From positions 2,327,001 to 2,391,000 of the forward strand of contig NZ_OY781464.1 in NCBI RefSeq assembly GCF_963676735.1: 64,000 bases of DNA. The letters are read 5' to 3'. Origin of the DNA: an uncultured Draconibacterium sp. GTDB lineage: Bacteria; Bacteroidota; Bacteroidia; Bacteroidales; Prolixibacteraceae. The notes under the pieces were generated by a model, which was not told where the DNA came from, did not search any database, and saw only the letters and a list, made by a program, of their open reading frames with translations. The translations under genes and the position numbers were made by a program. Positions 41,862 to 50,717 of the stretch are shown piece by piece (the first letter of the stretch is position 1; each line of letters opens with the position of its first letter).

Positions 41862-44800
41862 TTATCGAACTACTATTTTCCGGGTAATTGCAGCTCTTTC
41901 GCTTTCCATTAAAACAATATAAACACCGGGAGTGAACGATCGAACATCAATTCTTTCGTTGCTTGACATCACTGCTCGTTGCAGAACTGTTTTTCCGGTA
42001 AGGCTTATTATTTTAATATACGACGATGGCTCAGTTGTCTGTATATTTAACACATCATCCACAGGATTTGGGAAGATTTTTAAATCCGACTCCATAATTG
42101 AGTTAACTGAAGTGGTCGTCAGATCAGGTAGAATTACCTTGTCGATAACATGCACTACTCCGTTCACTGCTTCCAGATCAGTTCCGGTTATTTGGCTAAC
42201 CCTACTATTTGGATCGGTAATACTGGCTCCACCATTCAGATTAATAACAATCTCTTCTTGCTGCAGTGTTTGCGCCATAAATCCATCCGACAAATCTCCG
42301 GCCATCACTTTGCCAGGTACAACATGCATTAACAAAACTGCCTCCAGTGTTGCGGCATCAATTTCGTCCAACGAAGTATACCCCAGTTCGGTAAGCAGGT
42401 CCTCAAAAGCGGCATCGGTTGGGGCGAATACCGTAAACGGACCATCACCCTGTAAGGTTTCTACCAATTCGGCAGCTACTACTGCAGCTTCCAATGTGGT
42501 GTGGCTTTCGCTTTCCACAACAATGTCAACCACGGTTTTTGTGGTGGGCAGCAATACCGCATCAATTACATGAACAACGCCGTTGGTAGCTTCAATATCT
42601 GTTACGGTTACCTCGGCGCCATTAATAAATACACCTTCACTGCTTGCTGTTACCGTTAGGTTTTGGCCAAGTACAGTTTCAATTTTCTGGCCATCCATCA
42701 GACTACCACTCATGGCTTTGGCAGCCACAACATGGTACAATAAAATATCGGTAAGCTGGCCGCCCGGTTCTGCCAGTAAGGCATCAAGTGTTCCTTCGGG
42801 CAAAGCATCAAAAGCAGCATCAGTTGGCGCAAATACCGTAAACGGACCATCGCCCTGTAAGGTTTCTACCAGTCCGGCAGCTACTACTGCAGCTTCCAAT
42901 GTGGTGTGGCTTTCGCTTTCCACAACAATGTCAACCACGGTTTTTGTGGTGGGCAGCAATACCGCATCAATTACATGAACAACGCCGTTGGTAGCTTCAA
43001 TATCTGCGACGGTTACCTCGGCGCCATTAATAAATACGCCTTCACTGCTTGCTGTTACCGTCAGGTTTTGGCCAAGTACTGTTTCAACTTTCTGGCCATC
43101 CATCAGACTACCACTCATGGCTTTGGCAGCCACAACGTGGTACAGCAAAATGTCGGTAAGCTGGCCGCCCGGTTCTGCCAGTAAGGCATCAAGTGTTCCT
43201 TCGGGCAAAGCATCAAAAGCAGCATCAGTTGGGGCAAATACCGTAAACGGACCATCGCCCTGTAAGGTTTCTACAAGTCCGGCAGCTACTACTGCAGCTT
43301 CCAATGTGGTGTGGCTTTCGCTTTCCACAACAATGTCAACTACGGTTTTTGTGGTGGGCAGCAATACCGCATCAATTACATGAACAACGCCGTTGGTAGC
43401 TTCAATATCTGTTACGGTTACCTCGGCGCCATTAATAAATACACCTTCACTGCTTGCTGTTACCGTTAGGTTTTGGCCAAGTACAGTTTCAATTTTCTGG
43501 CCATCCATCAGACTACCACTCATGGCTTTGGCAGCCACAACATGGTACAATAAAATATCGGTAAGCTGGCCGCCCGGTTCTGCCAGTAAGGCATCAAGTG
43601 TTCCTTCGGGCAAAGCATCAAAAGCAGCATCAGTTGGCGCAAATACCGTAAACGGACCATCGCCCTGTAAGGTTTCTACCAGTCCGGCAGCTACTACTGC
43701 AGCTTCCAATGTGGTGTGGCTTTCGCTTTCCACAACAATGTCAACCACGGTTTTTGTGGTGGGCAGCAATACCGCATCAATTACATGAACAACGCCGTTG
43801 GTAGCTTCAATATCTGCGACGGTTACCTCGGCGCCATTAATAAATACGCCTTCACTGCTTGCTGTTACCGTCAGGTTTTGGCCAAGTACTGTTTCAACTT
43901 TCTGGCCATCCATCAGACTACCACTCATGGCTTTGGCAGCCACAACGTGGTACAGCAAAATGTCGGTAAGCTGGCCGCCCGGTTCTGCCAGTAAGGCATC
44001 AAGTGTTCCTTCGGGCAAAGCATCAAAAGCAGCATCAGTTGGGGCAAATACCGTAAACGGACCATCGCCCTGTAAGGTTTCTACCAATTCGGCAGCTACT
44101 ACTGCAGCTTCCAAGGTGGTGTGGCTTTCGCTTTCCACAACAATGTCAACTACGGTTCCGTATTTTGCAGTCATCATATCCTTAACCGCAACTGGCCAAA
44201 CACCAGGAGAAGGAACGCTTACACCTTTATTGTCACCACGCATCATCATATCCTGTCCAAAATAGTAGAGTGGCCATCCTTTGTATGCCAGTTGTCTTTT
44301 GCCATACACATCAATTATGGTAAAGTCAGCTGGATCAAGAACTGAAGGTACAACTACCTCTTCTTCCTCATAAATCGGCCAAATGGCATTTTTTGCAAAT
44401 TCGGAATCAGTAAAATTATTTTTATTGTAGTTATCCTGTATCCAGGTATATAAAGTGGCGCCTTTGTCATCGCTAAAATACTGGGTTATTTCGCTTCCGG
44501 GCGTATAATCTCCTTTGTAATTAACATCATCATTTCCTGTAAGCTGATCAACCACCAACATTATAGTGTAGTCTGGTTTTGCGACAAACCACTTTCCTAT
44601 CACGCCATCTCCCATTACGTCTCCTGGCAATGAATCTTTCACAAAATAATACAATGGCCAACCTTTGTAGGTTGTTTGCATGGCACCATCCCCTCGATCA
44701 ATGGAGCCAAAATCAGCTGAATCCAGCTCATTGGAATAATCCATACTCTTAGCATAAAATACTGGCCAGTTAGTCAGACAGCCGTCAGTACACAAAGAAC

Positions 44801-45788
44801 TTCCATCAGCATCCTTTGTAAAGAAATAGAGGGTGTAACCAAAAGCATCGGTTAAAATTTTTCCATGGCTCGTGTCCTCCATCAGCTTTACCTCATTTGA
44901 AGGTAGTAAAACAGCATCTATCACATGAACAACTCCGTTAGTGGCTTCAATATCTGCTACAGTTACCTCAGCATCATTGATGAATACTCCATCACTCTCA
45001 ATGCGAATTCGAATATCTTTTCCCAACACAGTTTCAATTTTCTGGCCATCCATCAGACTACCACTCATGGCTTTGGCAGCCACAACGTGGTACAGCAAAA
45101 TGTCGGTAAGCTGGCCGCCCGGTTCTGCCAGTAAGGCATCAAGTGTTCCTTCGGGCAAAGCATCAAAAGCAGCATCAGTTGGGGCAAATACCGTAAACGG
45201 ACCATCGCCCTGTAAGGTTTCTACCAATTCGGCAGCTACTACTGCAGCTTCCAATGTGGTGTGGCTTTCGCTTTCCACAACAATGTCAACTACGGTTTTT
45301 GTGGTGGGCAGCAATACCGCATCAATTACATGAACAACTCCGTTGGTAGCTTCAATATCTGCTACGGTTACCTCGGCGCCATTAATAAATACGCCTTCAC
45401 TGCTTGCTGTTACCGTCAGGTTTTGGCCAAGTACTGTTTCAATTTTCTGGCCATCCATCAGACTGCCACTCATGGCTTTGGCAGCTACAACGTGGTACAG
45501 TAAAATATCGGTTAGCTGGCCGCCCGGTTCTGCCAACAAGGCATCAAGTGTTCCTTCGGGAAGTGCTTCAAAAGCAGCATCAGTTGGGGCAAATACCGTA
45601 AACGGACCATCTCCCTGTAAGGTTTCTACCAGTCCTGCAGCTACTACAGCAGCTTCCAATGTGGTGTGGCTTTCGCTTTCCACAACAATATCAACCACCG
45701 TTTGATTGACGGCTTTCATCTCACTTGCCTTTAAATTTAAAAGGCTTACGGAGAACATTACGAAGAGAAAAAGTAAAATTTGTTTCAT
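41862..45788 (-). CDS. seven-fasciclin-domain T9SS surface protein with COG4315 insert
   Basis: 1308 residues with signal peptide (ILLFLFVMFSVSLLNLKAS). Two fasciclin domains (about 30-297) precede a ~245-residue segment with two YKGWPLYYF motifs and paired cysteines (SLCTDGC), the hallmark of the COG4315 secreted-repeat family. Five more fasciclin domains follow (about 546-1220), then a Por/T9SS sorting domain (IFPNPVDD...GVYIVLMES). Each fasciclin has the conserved FTVFAPTDAAF and YHVV motifs. Units are 135 residues with near-identical DNA; domain 7 keeps only the first half of the common sequence. A cell-surface adhesive or matrix protein is likely. Confidence 0.92.
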   Translation of the reverse strand: MKQILLFLFVMFSVSLLNLKASEMKAVNQTVVDIVVESESHTTLEAAVVAAGLVETLQGDGPFTVFAPTDAAFEALPEGTLDALLAEPGGQLTDILLYHVVAAKAMSGSLMDGQKIETVLGQNLTVTASSEGVFINGAEVTVADIEATNGVVHVIDAVLLPTTKTVVDIVVESESHTTLEAAVVAAELVETLQGDGPFTVFAPTDAAFDALPEGTLDALLAEPGGQLTDILLYHVVAAKAMSGSLMDGQKIETVLGKDIRIRIESDGVFINDAEVTVADIEATNGVVHVIDAVLLPSNEVKLMEDTSHGKILTDAFGYTLYFFTKDADGSSLCTDGCLTNWPVFYAKSMDYSNELDSADFGSIDRGDGAMQTTYKGWPLYYFVKDSLPGDVMGDGVIGKWFVAKPDYTIMLVVDQLTGNDDVNYKGDYTPGSEITQYFSDDKGATLYTWIQDNYNKNNFTDSEFAKNAIWPIYEEEEVVVPSVLDPADFTIIDVYGKRQLAYKGWPLYYFGQDMMMRGDNKGVSVPSPGVWPVAVKDMMTAKYGTVVDIVVESESHTTLEAAVVAAELVETLQGDGPFTVFAPTDAAFDALPEGTLDALLAEPGGQLTDILLYHVVAAKAMSGSLMDGQKVETVLGQNLTVTASSEGVFINGAEVTVADIEATNGVVHVIDAVLLPTTKTVVDIVVESESHTTLEAAVVAAGLVETLQGDGPFTVFAPTDAAFDALPEGTLDALLAEPGGQLTDILLYHVVAAKAMSGSLMDGQKIETVLGQNLTVTASSEGVFINGAEVTVTDIEATNGVVHVIDAVLLPTTKTVVDIVVESESHTTLEAAVVAAGLVETLQGDGPFTVFAPTDAAFDALPEGTLDALLAEPGGQLTDILLYHVVAAKAMSGSLMDGQKVETVLGQNLTVTASSEGVFINGAEVTVADIEATNGVVHVIDAVLLPTTKTVVDIVVESESHTTLEAAVVAAGLVETLQGDGPFTVFAPTDAAFDALPEGTLDALLAEPGGQLTDILLYHVVAAKAMSGSLMDGQKIETVLGQNLTVTASSEGVFINGAEVTVTDIEATNGVVHVIDAVLLPTTKTVVDIVVESESHTTLEAAVVAAELVETLQGDGPFTVFAPTDAAFEDLLTELGYTSLDEIDAATLEAVLLMHVVPGKVMAGDLSDGFMAQTLQQEEIVINLNGGASITDPNSRVSQITGTDLEAVNGVVHVIDKVILPDLTTTSVNSIMESDLKIFPNPVDDVLNIQTTEPSSYIKIISLTGKTVLQRAVMSSNERIDVRSFTPGVYIVLMESERAAITRKIVVR
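42420..44155. repeat. 405-bp tandem repeats encoding fasciclin domains
   Basis: Four units of 405 bp start at equivalent points 42583, 42988, 43393 and 43798, flanked by a partial unit (the first half of domain 7). Units 42583 and 43393 share the same variants (for example the codon pair giving VTDIEA, and AAAATATCG), as do 42988 and 43798 (VADIEA, AAAATGTCG). The array is therefore also an 810-bp two-unit repeat. Confidence 0.88.
44930..45710. repeat. outer pair of fasciclin DNA repeats
   Basis: Two further 405-bp units (domains 1 and 2), separated from the main array by the COG4315-like segment. Unit 44940-45330 is diverged in its second half (RIRIESDGVFINDAE) but matches the main array elsewhere. 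Confidence 0.85.
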
Positions 45789-46059
45789 GAGTATATTTTT
45801 AATTGTTTAATCTTTAAACCACACAGTTAAACAATAGTTCAATCTTTGTTTAACTTTTATAGGTTTTTAAATAAACATTTTAATTCAACAACACTCAAAA
45901 CCCCTTCACAAACCCCATGTTAAGTGCGAACAATAGATTAAAACTACACAAAAACACATTTAGTTAATTTTTGTTAATTTTTCCATTCCAACATTTGTTT
46001 TATGAAAGTTTTTATCTGCTAAAGATTAAGATTTTGGGAGATAACCAATCTGCAGGTAT

Positions 46060-46097
46060 AAAAAAAGCTCCTTGCCAATAAAGGCAAAGAGCTTTTC
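46060..46097 (-). terminator. terminator of the kor/vor operon
   Basis: On the minus strand AAAAGCTC-TTTGCC-TTTATT-GGCAAG-GAGCTTTTTTT forms a stem with a short internal bulge, 20 bp after the korC stop. Confidence 0.85.
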
Positions 46098-46116
46098 CAA
46101 TCTTATATTTTAGTAA

Positions 46117-46668
46117 TTACACCAGCTGAACATCTTCCACAATCTCCTGACCTTTTTTAATGGCCTCCAGATTTAGCGGAATTAATTTATGGTAACGTTC
46201 GGGAAGCGATTTTTCCAAGCCTTTTTCAACGTTATCTAACGAAAGAATGGGTCGCACTTTAAGGTAGCTACCAAATACAATCATATTAAAAACCTTTGGG
46301 TTCCCCATTTCAACTGCTGTTTTTGTCGCCTCAACCTTAAAAATATTAATATCGGTACGTGTTGGCGGATGAATTACCCCATTGGGATCGTATAGCAAAG
46401 TACCGCCCGGTTTTACCGCCTGCTCAAATTTATCCATACTTTGCTGGTTGAGAATAATCGCAGTATCAAATTGTTGTAAAATAGGCGAACTTATTCGGGT
46501 ATCGCTTACAATCACAGTTACATTGGCAGTTCCCCCACGCATTTCCGGTCCGTAGGATGGAAACCAGGTTACCTCTTTGTCTTCCATAATACCTGAGTAG
46601 GCCAGAATTTTCCCCATCGAGAGCACACCTTGTCCACCAAATCCGGCAATTATCATTTCTTCTGTCAT
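46117..46668 (-). CDS. korC: 2-oxoacid:ferredoxin oxidoreductase gamma subunit
   Basis: 183 residues with the gamma-domain start MIIAGFGGQGVLSMGKIL, and FPSYGPEMRGGTANV in the middle. This domain binds CoA and contacts the TPP site. It ends the four-gene operon. Order ferredoxin-alpha-beta-gamma is typical of 2-oxoglutarate or branched-chain (VorB-type) enzymes; the exact 2-oxoacid cannot be read from sequence, so the symbol is provisional. Confidence 0.85.
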   Translation of the reverse strand: MTEEMIIAGFGGQGVLSMGKILAYSGIMEDKEVTWFPSYGPEMRGGTANVTVIVSDTRISSPILQQFDTAIILNQQSMDKFEQAVKPGGTLLYDPNGVIHPPTRTDINIFKVEATKTAVEMGNPKVFNMIVFGSYLKVRPILSLDNVEKGLEKSLPERYHKLIPLNLEAIKKGQEIVEDVQLV

Positions 46669-46680
46669 AGCTTCAATTTT

Positions 46681-47466
46681 TTAATTTTCCGAATGTTCAC
46701 CTTTTACACTGTCTTTTAAATCGCCCAACGGGTAGTATGGCAGCATATTTTCTTCCATCCATTTATTCGATTCCACGGGCGTCATTTTCCATCCTGAGTT
46801 ACAGGTAGAAACCACTTCAACAAAAGAAGTTCCTTTTTTATCCAACACGTTTTGGATGGCTTTTTTGAGCGATCGTTTACATTTGCGTGCTGCCGGAGCG
46901 GTATGAACTGCCTGGCGCGTTACATAAGAAGTACCCGGTAACTGCGCAATCAGGTTGGTTATTCTCATCGGGTAACCGTTCAAATCGACATTACGCCCAC
47001 CAGGAGTGGTAGAGGTTACCATACCCTCAAGCGTAGTTGGGGCCATCTGTCCACCTGTCATTCCGTAAATTCCGTTATTTATAAAAACCACCAACATATT
47101 TTCGCCACGGTTACAGGCGTGCATAATCTCTGCCGTACCAATTGATGCCAAATCGCCATCGCCCTGGTAAGTAAATACAAAATTATCAGGATTTAAACGA
47201 ACAATACCGGTTGCTACTGCCGGTGCACGACCATGCGCCGCTTCCTGCCAATCCACGTCGATATAATTGTACGCAAACACAGCACAACCAACCGGCGCAA
47301 CACCAACGGTACGGTCTTGTATGCCCAATTCCTCGATTAACTCAGCCAGGATTTTATGTACTACGCCATGCGAACATCCCGGGCAGTAGTGCATAATATC
47401 ATCATTCAATACATCTGATTTTTGATAAACCAGATTTTCAGGCTTTATAATTTCTTTAATATCCAT
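46681..47466 (-). CDS. korB: 2-oxoacid:ferredoxin oxidoreductase beta subunit (TPP-binding)
   Basis: 261 residues from MDIKEIIKPENL. It contains the cysteines of the proximal cluster (CPGCSHG, GCAVFAYN) and the TPP motif GDGDLASIG...FINNG. The frame is open upstream to 47502, but a strong Shine-Dalgarno (GGGAGG) 6 bp before ATG 47466, in the 13-bp gap after the alpha-subunit stop, fixes the start. Together with the alpha subunit it oxidatively decarboxylates a 2-oxoacid to acyl-CoA. Confidence 0.92.
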   Translation of the reverse strand: MDIKEIIKPENLVYQKSDVLNDDIMHYCPGCSHGVVHKILAELIEELGIQDRTVGVAPVGCAVFAYNYIDVDWQEAAHGRAPAVATGIVRLNPDNFVFTYQGDGDLASIGTAEIMHACNRGENMLVVFINNGIYGMTGGQMAPTTLEGMVTSTTPGGRNVDLNGYPMRITNLIAQLPGTSYVTRQAVHTAPAARKCKRSLKKAIQNVLDKKGTSFVEVVSTCNSGWKMTPVESNKWMEENMLPYYPLGDLKDSVKGEHSEN

Positions 47467-47469
47467 AAT

Positions 47470-47476
47470 TTCCTCC
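47470..47476 (-). promoter_or_regulatory. strong Shine-Dalgarno of korB
   Basis: Minus-strand CGGGAGG lies just before ATG 47466. A clear SD is uncommon in Bacteroidota and here decides the start over the upstream ATG at 47502. Confidence 0.7.
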
Positions 47477-47479
47477 CGT

Positions 47480-48601
47480 TTAGTAACTGCGTTTAACACC
47501 ATAACTTAACTCCCACGAAAACTTGTTTTCCAAAGCTTCAACTACCTCATCCGGTGTTGGAATAATTCCTCCCATGCGGCCAAAATGATCAACACGGGCA
47601 TTGCTTCCGGCTTCGTAAACTGCCAGTTTGATATCCTCCACCATTTGTCCGGCACTCATTTCTACCGATAAAAATCCTTTGGCTTTTCGGGCCAGTTCTT
47701 TAATGGCTTTTTTAGGAAAAGGGAATAAGGTTATCGGACGCAACAAACCTACTTTTAAGCCTTTTGCCCGTGCCTGTTCAACAGCTTTCTGGCACACGCG
47801 CGACGAGGTTCCGAAGGCAACAATAATAAAGTCAGCATCATCACACTGAATGGCTTCGTAGCGCACCTCTTCTTCTTCCATCTGGCGGTACTTCTCCTGG
47901 AAACGTTTGTTATTGTCTTCCATTTTATCAGAGTCCATTTCCAGCGAGGTAACAATATTTTTCTTGCGGCTGCCAGGTTTTCCGGTAGTTGCCCAGTCGC
48001 TAAATTTTTCGGCAATTTCTTCCTTTGTCCAACGCGGTTTTTGGTCGGCCAGCTCTACTTTCTCCATCATTTGGCCAATGGCACCATCAGTTAAAATCAT
48101 GGCCGGATTACGGTATTTAAAAGCCAGTTCAAACCCCAGGTCAACAAAGTCGTTCATTTCCTGCACTGAAGAAGGCGCCAGTACAATCATTTTATAATCG
48201 CCGTGCCCACCTCCTTTTACCGTTTGAAAATAATCGGCCTGCGAGGGCTGAATCGTTCCCAAACCGGGGCCACCGCGCTGCACGTTCACCAGCAAACAAG
48301 GCAACTCGGCACCGGCAATGTACGATATTCCTTCGGCCATAAGGCTAATACCAGGGCTCGACGAAGAGGTCATAACTTTTTTTCCGGTTGCTGCTGCACC
48401 ATATACCATGTTTATCGAAGCAACTTCGCTCTCGGCTTGCAATACCACCATCCCGGTTTCGTTCCAGGGTTGGCGGGCCATAAGCGTTTCCATTACTTCT
48501 GATTGAGGAGTTATGGGATAGCCAAAATAACCATCGCAGCCACAGCGAATGGCAGCCTCGGCCAACACCTCGTTTCCTTTCATTAATCTTAATTCTCCCA
48601 T
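47480..48601 (-). CDS. korA: 2-oxoacid:ferredoxin oxidoreductase alpha subunit
   Basis: 373 residues. It starts MGELRLMKGNEVLAEAAIR with the YPITPQSEVME motif of the pyrimidine-binding domain. GGPGLGT-QPSQADY is present further on. Proteins of this exact type are commonly named VorB (3-methyl-2-oxobutanoate) or KorA; substrate uncertain. Reduced ferredoxin is the electron output, supporting an anaerobic metabolism. Second gene of the operon, 42 bp after the ferredoxin gene. Confidence 0.9.
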   Translation of the reverse strand: MGELRLMKGNEVLAEAAIRCGCDGYFGYPITPQSEVMETLMARQPWNETGMVVLQAESEVASINMVYGAAATGKKVMTSSSSPGISLMAEGISYIAGAELPCLLVNVQRGGPGLGTIQPSQADYFQTVKGGGHGDYKMIVLAPSSVQEMNDFVDLGFELAFKYRNPAMILTDGAIGQMMEKVELADQKPRWTKEEIAEKFSDWATTGKPGSRKKNIVTSLEMDSDKMEDNNKRFQEKYRQMEEEEVRYEAIQCDDADFIIVAFGTSSRVCQKAVEQARAKGLKVGLLRPITLFPFPKKAIKELARKAKGFLSVEMSAGQMVEDIKLAVYEAGSNARVDHFGRMGGIIPTPDEVVEALENKFSWELSYGVKRSY

Positions 48602-48643
48602 ATCTGATTTTTTATTTGTCGATTGTTGATTGATTCCCCTTTA

Positions 48644-48871
48644 CTAGCTTGCTTTAACGCGATAAATAGTAATGCACGTATCAGGACAAACAACGCCGCA
48701 ATTGGCGCACCCAATACAAGCATCCGGATCTTTCATATACGAATAATGGTATCCCTTGCTATTCACCTCTTTATGCAACTCCAACACATCGTGCGGACAA
48801 GCTTCAACACACAGGCTACAACCTTTGCAGCCTTCCTTATCAACAACAACTGCTCCTTTTACTTTTGCCAT
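48644..48871 (-). CDS. korD: 2x[4Fe-4S] ferredoxin subunit
   Basis: 75 residues with two full motifs, CKGCSLCVEACP and CIGCANCGVVCP, giving two [4Fe-4S] clusters. It is the first gene of the four-gene operon and functions as its electron-transfer subunit. A consensus -7 box lies 19 bp upstream. Confidence 0.93.
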   Translation of the reverse strand: MAKVKGAVVVDKEGCKGCSLCVEACPHDVLELHKEVNSKGYHYSYMKDPDACIGCANCGVVCPDTCITIYRVKAS

Positions 48872-48890
48872 TTTTCTAAATATTTTGTAA

Positions 48891-48898
48891 CAAAATTA
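48891..48898 (-). promoter_or_regulatory. -7 box of the kor/vor operon
   Basis: Minus-strand TAATTTTG (TAnnTTTG), 19 bp upstream of the ferredoxin ATG. Confidence 0.55.
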
Positions 48899-49164
48899 AT
48901 ATTCTGAACGACGTAAAAAACCTATAAAAATCAGGTTCTTAGACTTTTACCATCCGTAGTTTGAGTTTTTAATTTTTATGGGATTTTTACTTTCAGATTC
49001 GAATTTAATCACAGTAATTTTTTTTGAGTTCTTACTCAGTGGACAAAACTATTTTATACAACATAAAATGTGTGCAACTATTGTTGCTTTCTGCCGGGAG
49101 GCTTTTTCACAATAGCAATGTTGCGTTGGGTAAGGTAACCGTACTCTTTTAAATTTTGAAGTTG

Positions 49165-49292
49165 GATGGTATTACCGGGAAATTAGTTAGTAAGTTATAG
49201 CTGCTAAATTGTAAGTTGGTAATACAATGCAACTTTTGCCCTGTCCGGGCACTCCTTTGGTGAGAAAGGGAACAAAGAATCAGGTCAAAAAA
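49165..49292. repeat. direct repeat R, copy 1
   Basis: Shares long identical stretches with 49791-49928 (for example GCTGCTAAATTGTAAGTTGG, then ATACAATGCAACTTTTGCCC). It contains a small GCCC-GGGC hairpin and a CTCCTTT/AAAGGG hairpin. Confidence 0.85.
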
Positions 49293-49385
49293 ACAGATCA
49301 CCTGCCGTTTCTGGTGGAGAATATTTTAACTCAGCACATAACGTTTAAAAATTACCACTAAAAATCTCTGCCTTATCAGGCGGAT

Positions 49386-49655
49386 TTTACTCTTTGTCTT
49401 AGCCCAAAGAGTAAACAGAAAGCCCAAGGCTCCTTTTGCTCTTAGCATTTAACCTTCACAAAGCCTAACTTCGTCCGGGTGATCTCCTCAACTTTTCGGA
49501 GCTTCCCGGGCTCAATAAGACTTTGTTTTGATTAAATACACGACCAAAAGAGGCCACACCTTCGGAGATACGACTGAAATAAATTCTAAGTAGGCTATAA
49601 TAACGCATTTAAATCTTTTAAACACAGACCTTTTGCGGGCGCGTCAAAAATCCAC
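49386..49655 (+). repeat. dispersed hairpin repeat A, diverged copy (A6)
   Basis: Begins with an 11-bp perfect stem TTTACTCTTTG / CAAAGAGTAAA (8-nt loop) and then follows the same order of conserved blocks as the 56-61 kb copies: CTTTTGCTCTTAGCATTTA, CCTAACTTCG, GGGTGATCTC, GAGCTTCCCG, TTGATTAAATACACGA, AAAAGAGGCC, and GCGTCAAAAATCC. Confidence 0.8.
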
Positions 49656-49790
49656 AATAGTTTACTAAAAAAAACGAGGAGCTATAATTCTTTGCCAATG
49701 TCTTCTGAAATAAAAAGCTTGCCTTGAGGGTGTCGGGATTTTAATTTAACGCCATTCCGGATTACCAGCAACCTGTAGGTTAACAGCAGG

Positions 49791-49928
49791 AATGTTGCCG
49801 GGAAACCGGCTAGCAAGGTATAGCTGCTAAATTGTAAGTTGGTGATACAATGCAACTTTTGCCCTATCCGGGCAGGACTTCCTTTCTCCTATGATGAGAA
49901 AGGAAACGAAGAATCATGTAAAAAAAAA
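49791..49928. repeat. direct repeat R, copy 2
   Basis: Second copy of the sequence at 49165-49292. Here the second hairpin is a 10-bp stem TTCCTTTCTC / GAGAAAGGAA, longer than in copy 1. Confidence 0.85.
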
Positions 49929-50042
49929 CTTGTCGTTTTTCCAATGTGGGTTAATAAGCCCGACTGACGGATTTTTGACAAGCAAAAAAAAGAACAATAA
50001 GAGTGGAGGCCTTTTATAAAAGGAACGTTCATGTACAAATGC

Positions 50043-50067
50043 AAAAAAGACCCGACATATGGCCGGG
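50043..50067 (-). terminator. terminator of the sigma/anti-sigma/DUF4252 operon
   Basis: On the minus strand CCCGGC-CATAT-GTCGGG (one G-T pair) followed by TCTTTTTTGC, 41 bp after the DUF4252 stop. Confidence 0.7.
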
Positions 50068-50107
50068 CCCTTATCAATAGACTTGGATCGGTTACTTTCT
50101 GCAGTAA

Positions 50108-50608
50108 TTATTCAATATCACCTACATCAATATTTACGGCTTTGGTGATTTTGCCAATGTTCTGCGGATCGATTATACCGCTGATACTGATTAAGGCATT
50201 ATCGTCGCCGCCAACTACCAGCAAAAGGTCTGAAATTTTGCCGTTGCCGGCATCCTTGGCTAAAAAGCGAACCACCTCGTCGGCTTCGGTTACTTCCATT
50301 AGCACCTCAAAATCGTTGTTTTTAAAGAAACCTTCCTTGTTCAATTCCTCGTAAAAGTCGAGTTCTTTATTCAGCTCATCGTCTTCTACCGACAAGATGC
50401 GAATTCCGTTAAGTCCCGATAATAATTCCTGGGTATCTTTATCGCCGGTTTCTAGCTGACTGGCAAATCCGAGCAATTTTCCCGAAATGTTAACGGTGGT
50501 AAATCCCTTTTGGTTGGCATACTTTTCAAACAATTTGTCAACCGGGCTTTTTTGGGCAAATACTGCCATGGGCAATACAACTGCAAGAATAAATAATAAC
50601 TTTTTCAT
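50108..50608 (-). CDS. DUF4252 protein
   Basis: 166 residues with signal peptide (LLFILAVVLPMAVFAQ). The segment FEKYANQKGFTTVNISGKLL, and LEDGIRILSVED-like NGIRILSVED, are typical of DUF4252. Such proteins often accompany ECF sigma/anti-sigma pairs in Bacteroidota, as here, and may be part of the regulon or the sensing device. Start 50608 (MKKLL) is chosen; ATG 50617 adds three residues. Confidence 0.85.
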   Translation of the reverse strand: MKKLLFILAVVLPMAVFAQKSPVDKLFEKYANQKGFTTVNISGKLLGFASQLETGDKDTQELLSGLNGIRILSVEDDELNKELDFYEELNKEGFFKNNDFEVLMEVTEADEVVRFLAKDAGNGKISDLLLVVGGDDNALISISGIIDPQNIGKITKAVNIDVGDIE

Positions 50609-50717
50609 GATATTCATTTTTTAATTGTTTACACTTTCTTTTCTGCGGCACAGCGGCAGATTGCGCGCCAACTGCCTGCCGGCTTTTTCTCTATTTTATT
50701 TCTATCTCTTTTCTTTT

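Larger units (their letters stand above)
48899..50041. other. 1.1-kb non-coding region with structured repeats
   Basis: No credible gene on either strand. It contains a ~130-bp sequence twice (49165-49292 and 49791-49928) and a diverged copy of the dispersed hairpin repeat (49386-49655) otherwise seen only at 56-61 kb. A 14-bp perfect palindrome (CCTTTTATAAAAGG) sits at 50010-50023. Confidence 0.7.

Noticed and set aside
42583..44265. Series of ~131-residue plus-strand ORFs in the fasciclin region
   Set aside because: Antisense shadows of the repeated minus-strand gene; repeated because the DNA is repeated.
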